From: WHTB01 sp050699035
GTDB lineage: Bacteria; Actinomycetota; Actinomycetes; Propionibacteriales; Nocardioidaceae
Reading direction: 5' to 3'
Assembly: GCA_050699035.1 (NCBI GenBank)
Contig: JBOHDE010000242.1
Span: 1-5,536 of the forward strand
DNA length: 5,536 nt
The stretch's first letter is position 1, and each line of letters begins with the position of its first letter. The notes beneath the pieces were generated by a model. That model had not been told where the DNA came from, ran no database searches, and saw nothing but the letters and a program-made list of their open reading frames with translations. Positions 1 through 4,721 of this stretch are shown one piece after another. The position numbers were made by a program, and so were the translations under genes.

Positions 1-49
1 CCTGCCGAATGGGGTGGCGCTGCAGTAAGCACTTCCGCTATCGGCCAGG

Positions 50-316
50 TCATTCGTCCAGTTCCCGGCCCAGCAGTCCCGCGAGAGTGTCGAGAGCCGC
101 TTCGGCGCCATCGCCCTCAGCGGTGAGTACGACCTCGTCGCCCTCATTCGCCCCGAGCGTCATCAGCGCGAGGATGCTTGCGGCGTCCACAGGGGCCATG
201 CCATCCTTCGCGATCTGCACGCTGACCGAGAGTTCACCAGCCGCCCGCGCGAACACCGCCGCCGGCCGCGCGTGCAGGCCGGCACGGCTGGCGACCACCA
301 CTCTGCGTTCAGGCAC
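50..316 (-). CDS. ptsH: HPr, phosphocarrier protein of the PTS
   Basis: Encodes HPr, the small cytoplasmic protein that takes a phosphate from enzyme I on a histidine and hands it to sugar-specific EIIA domains. The active-site motif AGLHARPA is present. Starting at the GTG at 316-314 gives 88 residues beginning (V/M)PERRVVV and puts the catalytic histidine exactly at residue 15, the canonical number. AAGGAG lies at 328-323, six bases before this GTG. The in-frame ATG at 322 directly abuts that AAGGAG, and the ATGs at 331 and 349 lie further inside ptsI, so all three are less likely starts. A serine at residue 47, in DAASILAL, aligns with regulatory Ser46 of Firmicutes HPr. Whether it is phosphorylated here is unknown, and many actinobacterial HPrs lack the kinase system. 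The start overlaps the ptsI stop by 8 bases, which suggests translational coupling. Family assignment is firm; the start is well supported. Confidence 0.95.
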   Translation of the reverse strand: MPERRVVVASRAGLHARPAAVFARAAGELSVSVQIAKDGMAPVDAASILALMTLGANEGDEVVLTAEGDGAEAALDTLAGLLGRELDE

Positions 317-1988
317 CGTCATCTCCTTCATCCAGCAGTTGGTATGCATCCTGGCGGGCTTGTTCGGCCGATGACGCGGCCAGTGCTGCCGTGGCAGCCT
401 CGCTGCAGGTGGCCGACGAAACCCCGGACAATCGAGATGCCACCGCGGAAATCGCCGATGGGCTCATCGACAGGCTCGAGACGCCCAAGCCCACCAGGAC
501 GCAGGCCAGCCCAGGTTCGGCGGCTGCTTCGCCGCAGACACCGATTGGCTTGCCCAGCTCGCGGCCTGCGGTGCACGTCTCGGCGACAAGTCTTAGGACG
601 GCGGGCTGCCAGGGGTCGTTCAAGGCGGCCACCGCGGCGAGCTGCCGGTCGGCGGCCATCGCGTACTGCGTGAGGTCGTTGGTGCCGATCGAGGCGAAGT
701 CGCACACCGAAAGGGCATGCTTGGCTGCCAAGGCGATGGCTGGCACCTCGACCATAATGCCCGCGGTGCGCAGGCCATGCTGCCGAGCCAGCGCAGCGAA
801 CTCCGAGGCCTCGATTGCGGTCGACACCATCGGCGCCATCACCCAGACGTCGGCCTCGCTACGCTGCGCCGCGACTGAGAGCGCCTCGAGCTGCACGTCC
901 AGTAGGTCTGGAGCTCCGATGGCCGTTCGATAACCCCGCACTCCGAGGGCCGGGTTCGTCTCGACAGCACCGGCCACATTCATGAACGGCATCGGCTTGT
1001 CGGCACCAGCGTCCAGCGTCCGCACCACGACTCGACCGCCCGCGAACGCATCGAACAGCTGTTGGTACACGGTGATCTGCTCGTCCAGGCTCGGTGGCTC
1101 GGTCCGCCCGAAGAAGCAGAACTCCGTCCTGAACAGGCCCACACCTTCGGCGCCAGCCTCGAGCGCGGCCTTCGCATCGGCCGGCTCGCCGATGTTGGCG
1201 AGTAGCGGAACCGGATGTCCGTCAGCCGTCGCGGCTTCGCCAGTGTGCCGCGGCAGTTGCTTCACCCTGTGTCGCCGTGCCTGACTGATTCGTGCCGCGT
1301 CGGGTTCGACCTCGATCAGCCCAGATGTGCCGTCGACGACGACCACGGCACCCTCGCGCAGTTTCAGCACTCCGGCCGCAGCGACCACCGACGGGATGCC
1401 GAGAGCGCGGGCCAGAATCGCGGTATGGCTGGTCGGTCCGCCCTCCTCGGTGACCAGTGCAAGTACCTTGTCCGGGTCAAGCCCGACGGTGTCGGAGGGG
1501 GCGAGGTCGCGCGCGACGAGGACGAACGCCTGCTCGCGCGACGGCACCCCTGGGGGCTCGGTACCGTGCAGCGCGTAGACCAGCCGGTCACGTACGTCGT
1601 TGACGTCGCGCACCCGCGCGGCCATCTGCGCGCCGGCAGCCGAGAACATGGTGGTGACCTCGGCTGCTACTACCCAGACCGCTCGGTCAGCCGGCATCCC
1701 CTGCTCGCGAACTAGTCGAACCGCCTGGTCGAGGAGCATGGGATCCACCGCCATCATCGCCGTGGCGTGCAGTACCGCCCGTGCCTCGCCCTCGACCGCT
1801 TCGGCGGCGGACAGCAGGTGACGCTCCACTTCCTTAGCGGCCGCCTCCAAAACCGCGCCCGCTGCGTCCCGGTCGGCCACCGGTGTCGGGGTGTAGGTTG
1901 CCGGCGGCTCGGGCTCCTCCGCCGCCATCACAACGGCTGGCCCGGCGGCTAGGCCGGCGCTCACTCCCAAGCCGCGCAGCGTGGTCAC
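309..1988 (-). CDS. ptsI: Phosphoenolpyruvate-protein phosphotransferase (PTS enzyme I)
   Basis: Enzyme I autophosphorylates from phosphoenolpyruvate and passes the phosphate to HPr, the first step of PTS sugar uptake; it is cytoplasmic. From the GTG at 1988 it has 559 residues, a normal length, and starts (V/M)TTLRGLGVSAG. The N-terminal HPr-binding and phosphohistidine domains include TEEGGPTSHTAILARAL, whose histidine is residue 188 (189 in E. coli). The C-terminal PEP-binding barrel shows GVGLFRTEF (Arg287), VVVRTLDAGADKP (Arg323), SIGTNDLTQY near 433-442 and GVCGEAA with the catalytic Cys485. All key residues are present, so the protein should be active. An in-frame GTG at 2012 would add 8 residues. 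Neither start has a good Shine-Dalgarno, but the later one matches the family N-terminus better. It lies just after the SIS gene and overlaps ptsH, so it is probably translated by coupling in one operon. Confidence 0.96.
   Translation of the reverse strand: MTTLRGLGVSAGLAAGPAVVMAAEEPEPPATYTPTPVADRDAAGAVLEAAAKEVERHLLSAAEAVEGEARAVLHATAMMAVDPMLLDQAVRLVREQGMPADRAVWVVAAEVTTMFSAAGAQMAARVRDVNDVRDRLVYALHGTEPPGVPSREQAFVLVARDLAPSDTVGLDPDKVLALVTEEGGPTSHTAILARALGIPSVVAAAGVLKLREGAVVVVDGTSGLIEVEPDAARISQARRHRVKQLPRHTGEAATADGHPVPLLANIGEPADAKAALEAGAEGVGLFRTEFCFFGRTEPPSLDEQITVYQQLFDAFAGGRVVVRTLDAGADKPMPFMNVAGAVETNPALGVRGYRTAIGAPDLLDVQLEALSVAAQRSEADVWVMAPMVSTAIEASEFAALARQHGLRTAGIMVEVPAIALAAKHALSVCDFASIGTNDLTQYAMAADRQLAAVAALNDPWQPAVLRLVAETCTAGRELGKPIGVCGEAAAEPGLACVLVGLGVSSLSMSPSAISAVASRLSGVSSATCSEAATAALAASSAEQARQDAYQLLDEGDDGA
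323..328 (-). promoter_or_regulatory. Shine-Dalgarno AAGGAG deciding the ptsH start
   Basis: AAGGAG on the minus strand lies inside the last codons of ptsI. It is six bases from the GTG at 316 but has no spacing to the ATG at 322. Together with the His15 numbering this selects the GTG. Confidence 0.75.
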
Positions 1989-2016
1989 GCCACTGCCATA
2001 GGACGACGGCACGGCA

Positions 2017-2925
2017 TTATCGCGAGTCTTTCAGCATGACCGAGCGAGTCAAGTTGCGCGGTTCATCGGGGTTGAGCCCTTCCGCTCTGGCCCGCACCAC
2101 ACAGAGCCGGTGCACCCGAACGAGTTCGGCCATCGGATCGACATCGGCGTGCTCAAACGCGGCCCCGGTGGCCATCACATCACGCGCTAGATCGGGAACA
2201 GGCTCGCCAAGAGCCCACACGACGCGGCCAGGTCGGCTAATCGAGATGGGGCCGTGCCGATACTCCATCATCGGATACGCCTCGGTCCACAGCTGAGCCG
2301 TCTCACGTAGTTTCAGGGCGGCTTCGTTCGCCAAGCCGGTCGTCCAACCTCGCCCCACGAACGTTATCTGGTCAGCGTCCAATGCTGGGCCGAGTGACGA
2401 CTCATCCGCTGCCAGGATCAACTCAGCCTGACGCGCTGCTTCGGTCAGGTCGTCGCCCAAACTCTTGCGTAGCATCGCCAAGGTCGCCGTCGCGAACCGA
2501 GTTTGCACGATTGCGCGTTCATCAACCTCGGGGGTGACGATAGCGTCCGCCAGCTCGACGACCGGCGTGCCCGGAGTCGCGACGATGACAGTCGCCGGCA
2601 CTCGCCCTCGGATGCTCTGCAGTAGCTCGACAATTTCGGTCGTCGTGCCGGAGCGGGTAATTGCCACTACTCGGTCGTATTCTCGGTCCAACCGCGCCTC
2701 GGAGGCTGGCCACGCATCGGTAACGCCTTGGCCGCTCGCTTCACGCATTGCGGCGTATGACTGCGCCATGAACAGCGAAGTGCCACAGCCGACCACAGCA
2801 GTTCGCTCGCCCCGCCTCGGAAATAGCGCCGCGTACTCGGACACCGTGCGCCCGGCAGCCAACCAGTTGGCGGGCTGAGTGACCATCTCCGCCTCGACGT
2901 GTGCCGATGGCGTGGCTGCGGTCAT
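2017..2925 (-). CDS. SIS-domain sugar-phosphate isomerase/deaminase (AgaS/GlmS isomerase-like)
   Basis: A 302-residue cytoplasmic protein made of two SIS (sugar isomerase) domains. SIS1 shows AVVGCGTSLFMA (GCGTS at 46-50) and the phosphosugar-binding loop TRSGTTTE (90-97). SIS2 shows EAALKLRE (201-208) and EAYPMMEYRHGP (215-226), which resemble the isomerase half of GlmS and AgaS-type aldose-ketose isomerases/deaminases. The N-terminal EMVTQPANW and C-terminal LNPDEPRNLTRSV are also typical of this family. The glutaminase domain of full GlmS is absent. It is therefore likely to act on a phosphorylated amino sugar or related sugar phosphate, but the substrate cannot be read from the sequence. 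The ATG at 2925 is chosen because GGAG lies five bases upstream; the frame stays open to 2964 but that extension overlaps the promoter region. It is the first gene of the operon with ptsI and ptsH, divergent from the DeoR regulator. Confidence 0.9.
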   Translation of the reverse strand: MTAATPSAHVEAEMVTQPANWLAAGRTVSEYAALFPRRGERTAVVGCGTSLFMAQSYAAMREASGQGVTDAWPASEARLDREYDRVVAITRSGTTTEIVELLQSIRGRVPATVIVATPGTPVVELADAIVTPEVDERAIVQTRFATATLAMLRKSLGDDLTEAARQAELILAADESSLGPALDADQITFVGRGWTTGLANEAALKLRETAQLWTEAYPMMEYRHGPISISRPGRVVWALGEPVPDLARDVMATGAAFEHADVDPMAELVRVHRLCVVRARAEGLNPDEPRNLTRSVMLKDSR

Positions 2926-2930
2926 CGAAA

Positions 2931-2934
2931 CTCC
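2931..2934 (-). promoter_or_regulatory. Shine-Dalgarno GGAG fixing the SIS gene start
   Basis: The minus strand reads GTTGGAGTTTCGATG, with GGAG five bases before the ATG at 2925. The upstream in-frame start at 2964 would lie at the -10 region of the proposed promoter, so it is unlikely to be used. Confidence 0.65.
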
Positions 2935-2944
2935 AACTCGACGG

Positions 2945-2960
2945 TGGCGACTCTTCGCCA
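2945..2960. promoter_or_regulatory. Perfect 6-4-6 dyad, candidate operator of the SIS-ptsI-ptsH operon
   Basis: TGGCGACTCTTCGCCA is a perfect inverted repeat with 6-base arms and a 4-base spacer. It directly follows the proposed -10 (2966-2961) and covers the expected transcription start near 2954, twenty bases before the SIS start codon. That is the usual place for a repressor operator, and the divergent DeoR protein is the obvious candidate ligand. It could instead form a small hairpin at the 5' end of the mRNA. Regulation is inferred; only the dyad is seen. Confidence 0.5.
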
Positions 2961-2990
2961 ACAATGCACGAATGCGCTTGAAAACGTCAA
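2961..2990 (-). promoter_or_regulatory. Candidate sigma-70-type promoter for the SIS-ptsI-ptsH operon
   Basis: On the minus strand TTGACG (2990-2985) is followed after 18 bases by CATTGT (2966-2961), which keeps the conserved A and T of an actinobacterial -10 (xAxxxT). The predicted start near 2954 leaves a leader of about 29 bases carrying the GGAG. The spacer contains AATGC twice, eight bases apart (AATGCACGAATGC on the plus strand, 2964-2976), possibly a second protein-binding site. The -35 is good and the -10 moderate. Confidence 0.45.
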
Positions 2991-3053
2991 CTCTTAATCG
3001 CTATCGCGCAGTTTGCTGCCGGCTGGACCAAATCCTGGACTGCGCCAGGTCTC

Positions 3054-3230
3054 GTGCCGGGGCTGACGCATGCAACCTGCCACAAGCTTCGGCACACCCG
3101 CTTCACCCGGCCGCGTGAGGTATGGCGCTCGAGGCGATCCCTTGCCAGATCAGCACCTTCGACGCCCGGCGCGGCCCACACTTGCCAATCGGTCCCAAAC
3201 CTTCCACACGGCGACCCGCGCGGTGGATCC
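3054..3230 (+). pseudogene. Degraded C-terminal remnant of a tyrosine recombinase/integrase
   Basis: The frame from 3054 reads LTHATCHKLRHTRFTR followed by PREV. This strongly resembles the box of phage-type integrases containing the conserved R-H-x-x-T (commonly xTCHQLRHTxLTRLREAG). After a small deletion the next piece, MALEAI (3123-3140), appears in another frame and matches the usual continuation GMALEAxQ. A third frame then gives DQH (from about 3146) and LAN (from about 3181), recalling QAGH and YLHLAN of the family, but with the spacing shortened and the catalytic tyrosine region lost. No start, no N-terminal or core domains and no intact frame remain, so it is a non-functional scar. 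The match up to MALEAI is convincing; the right edge is approximate. It lies between two divergent genes and may now serve only as intergenic DNA. Confidence 0.6.
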
Positions 3231-3340
3231 GGGACTAGCGCAGGTCTCCCTCAGCCGGTTGATGTCGGGCAGGTTAATCTGCAGTTCGATGCACGTTGCA
3301 AGGCCCTCGGGTAATGGGTGGAAGGCTCCCGTCGGAACTC

Positions 3341-3348
3341 GGAGGAGG
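3341..3348 (+). promoter_or_regulatory. Strong Shine-Dalgarno GGAGGAGG fixing the deoR-family gene start
   Basis: GGAGGAGG is followed after six bases by the ATG at 3355. The upstream open frame back to 3070 has no such signal and runs through the recombinase remnant, so the shorter protein is the real one. Confidence 0.8.
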
Positions 3349-3354
3349 CAGGAG

Positions 3355-4140
3355 ATGACGAGGTACGAGCGCCTCAACGCGCTGCTCGAGGTACTTGCAG
3401 ACGAGGGCCACATGGGAGTCGCGGAGCTCGCTGACAGATGGAATGTCTCCCAAGCCACGATTCGTCGCGATCTGGATCACCTAGCAGGCCAGCAGATGAT
3501 CACCCGGACTCGCGGTGGTGCGCTGGCCAACAGCGTCGCCGACCTTCCCATCCGGTACAAGTCGGCACGACACGCTTCGGAAAAGCAGCGGATTGGCCGA
3601 GTCGCAGCAGAGATCGCGCGACCCGGCATGACAATCGCGATCAACGGCGGCACCACCACAAGTGAGGTGGCTAGGGCCCTCGCGCAACGCAGCGACCTGA
3701 TTAACGAATCTGAGGGTCAGCGGCTGACCCTTGTGACCAATGCCGTCAACATCGCGAACGAGATGGCGATCCGTCAGCACATCAAGCTCGTAGTGGTCGG
3801 TGGAGTGGCCCGTCCGCAGTCCTATGAATTGATCGGACCTCTCGCGCATCACACCCTAGAAGAGCTGACTTTTGACCTAGCCTTTCTGGGCGTGGACGGG
3901 ATCAGTCTCGACCGAGGCGCCACTACCCATCATGAGGGTGAGGCCGAGGTCAACCGGCTCCTTGCCTGCCAGGCCCATAAAGTGGTCGTCGTGGCGGATG
4001 GCTCGAAACTCGGCAAGGCTGCCTTCGCACGGATCTGTCGCATTAGCGAGATCGACGTACTGGTCACCACCGAGGAGTCCGCCCCGGCGTCCGAGCTTGC
4101 TGAACTGCAGGGTCAGGACATGGAGGTACTTCGGTCATAG
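3355..4140 (+). CDS. DeoR/GlpR-family transcriptional repressor of sugar metabolism
   Basis: A 261-residue regulator of the usual family length (about 250-260). The N-terminal DeoR-type winged helix-turn-helix spans about residues 5-57, with the recognition helix VSQATIRRDLDHL at 31-43 and the typical TRTRGGA after it. The C-terminal sugar-phosphate sensor domain shows SEKQRIG (75-81), INGGTTTSEVA (96-106), LVTNAVNIANE (126-136), FLGVDGIS (177-184) and VADGSKLG (213-220), all typical ligand-pocket motifs. Members usually repress adjacent catabolic operons and release DNA when they bind a phosphorylated sugar intermediate. Divergent placement next to the SIS-ptsI-ptsH operon makes that operon the likely target, probably with autoregulation. 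The effector cannot be named from the sequence; it resembles the GlpR, AgaR and GatR branches in general terms only. The gene appears complete. Confidence 0.95.
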   Translation: MTRYERLNALLEVLADEGHMGVAELADRWNVSQATIRRDLDHLAGQQMITRTRGGALANSVADLPIRYKSARHASEKQRIGRVAAEIARPGMTIAINGGTTTSEVARALAQRSDLINESEGQRLTLVTNAVNIANEMAIRQHIKLVVVGGVARPQSYELIGPLAHHTLEELTFDLAFLGVDGISLDRGATTHHEGEAEVNRLLACQAHKVVVVADGSKLGKAAFARICRISEIDVLVTTEESAPASELAELQGQDMEVLRS

Positions 4141-4255
4141 GCCCGATGACGGTGAAGTGCGTCCAGAGTCGAACCTCTCGACGTCGCGTGGTCGCGGCAT
4201 CGTCGCGGGGCCAGATGCTGCTGCGCCTGCTCGACGGATAGTGGCGGGTCTCGCC
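4141..4255. other. Convergent gap between the regulator and the SSB-family gene
   Basis: The 115 bases between two convergent stops would be expected to hold terminators. I see only weak dyads: GTCGA-ACCTC-TCGAC at 4168-4182 and GGCG-GGTCT-CGCC at 4243-4255, neither followed by a T tract. CGTCGCG occurs twice as a direct repeat (4182-4188 and 4201-4207). No gene is supported. Confidence 0.4.
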
Positions 4256-4609
4256 CTACCGCAGCCGGCGCGCACGCCGCACCTCCACCTCGACCCGGCT
4301 GGTCGCACCCTCGGCGGCTCGGCGGAACCGCCGTCGCAGGGAGCCGCCCACCTCGACCCGGTCACCAGGCTGCCAGGCGACGGCCGAGCGCTGGACCCGA
4401 GCGGTCCACGCGGTGCAGTCGATCGTGTCGACCCGCAACCGTTCACCGTCGGCACGTGCCCGGTCGACGATCACCCGGAACGTCACCAGCAGGTCGCCGC
4501 TCGGCAGCTCACGTGACTCGGCGGCTGCCGCCAGCCGGCCACGCAGGAGCACCTCGTTGCAGTAGTCGGGGCCGACGTCGGTCGTCGCGCCTACGTGGTC
4601 CGTGCTCAC
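4256..4609 (-). CDS. Short SSB-family OB-fold single-stranded DNA-binding protein
   Basis: A 117-residue protein with one OB fold of the bacterial SSB family: NEVLLRGRLAA (18-28), GDLLVTFRVIVDR (38-50), DTIDCTAWTARVQRSA (61-76), WQPGDRVEVGGSLRRRF (79-95) and a final strand SRVEVEVRRARRL. This matches the order NxVxLxGxL, F.v.v.r, D.i.c..W, G..v.v.G.l..r of SSBs. It ends at the fold in a basic RRARRLR and lacks the flexible linker and acidic DDxPF-type tip that recruits replication proteins, so it is more likely an accessory paralogue than the replicative SSB. The GTG at 4609 is chosen because GGAGG (4622-4618) lies eight bases upstream; the frame is open to 4771 but that part overlaps the TPR gene. 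It lies 112 bases downstream of the TPR gene, on the same strand. Its role is unknown. Confidence 0.8.
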   Translation of the reverse strand: MSTDHVGATTDVGPDYCNEVLLRGRLAAAAESRELPSGDLLVTFRVIVDRARADGERLRVDTIDCTAWTARVQRSAVAWQPGDRVEVGGSLRRRFRRAAEGATSRVEVEVRRARRLR

Positions 4610-4617
4610 TGGCACCA

Positions 4618-4622
4618 CCTCC
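4618..4622 (-). promoter_or_regulatory. Shine-Dalgarno GGAGG deciding the SSB-family start
   Basis: The minus strand reads GTGGAGGTGGTGCCAGTGAGC. GGAGG is eight bases before the GTG at 4609, which also places the start a short distance before the OB fold. Confidence 0.7.
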
Positions 4623-4676
4623 ACGACACCCAGCCTGCAGGCCGTCGGCCGGATGCGCAGCAGGCGCCGGGCGGGC

Positions 4677-4685
4677 TGTGGACAG
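4677..4685 (-). promoter_or_regulatory. DnaA-box-like 9-mer CTGTCCACA
   Basis: It differs by one base from TTGTCCACA, the preferred DnaA box of Streptomyces and relatives. It lies within a perfect dyad GGCTGTGGACAGCC (4674-4687), so it could instead be a repressor site or a small hairpin. It sits between the TPR stop and the SSB-family start. Binding is not shown by sequence alone. Confidence 0.35.
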
Positions 4686-4704
4686 CCAGCCTCCCAGCGC
4701 CCCC

Positions 4705-4713
4705 TGTGGACGG
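4705..4713 (-). promoter_or_regulatory. DnaA-box-like 9-mer CCGTCCACA
   Basis: A second GTCCACA-containing 9-mer in the same orientation, 28 bases from the first, with two differences from TTGTCCACA. It lies just downstream of the TPR stop codon. Alone it would be weak; the pairing with the other site is what draws attention. Confidence 0.3.
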
Positions 4714-4721
4714 AAAGCGGG

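Larger units (their letters stand above)
2926..3354. other. Divergent intergenic region between the SIS gene and the DeoR regulator
   Basis: These 429 bases hold, from left to right, the SIS Shine-Dalgarno, the 6-4-6 dyad, the leftward promoter, a weak CCTGG-CCAGG hairpin (3034-3049), the recombinase remnant, and a group of TGCA tetramers at 3280, 3290 and 3297 with TGCACGTTGCA at 3290-3300. ATGCACG occurs both at 2964-2970, within the leftward promoter, and at 3289-3295, 60-66 bases before the regulator start, so the two could be related sites. No intact gene is seen, and no convincing promoter for the rightward gene could be assigned. Confidence 0.6.

Noticed and set aside
9..374. Plus-strand open frame opposite ptsH
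   Set aside because: Serine/alanine-rich shadow of HPr with no domain or ribosome binding site.
391..1952. Several plus-strand open frames opposite ptsI
   Set aside because: They are antisense shadows caused by high GC; none has a recognisable domain, while the minus strand codes a complete enzyme I.
2987..3181. Minus-strand open frame of 64 codons in the intergenic region
   Set aside because: No recognisable family and no start signal, and it overlaps the recombinase remnant on the other strand.
3275..3280. TAATCT as a -10 of the regulator gene
   Set aside because: No acceptable -35 lies 16-18 bases upstream, so it was not called as a promoter.
3070..3354. N-terminal extension of the DeoR-family gene back to 3070
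   Set aside because: The extra 95 residues match no DeoR domain, part of them is the out-of-frame recombinase remnant, and GGAGGAGG places the start at 3355.
4243..4255. GGCG-GGTCT-CGCC as terminator of the SSB-family or regulator gene
   Set aside because: Only a four-base stem and no T tract; too weak to call.
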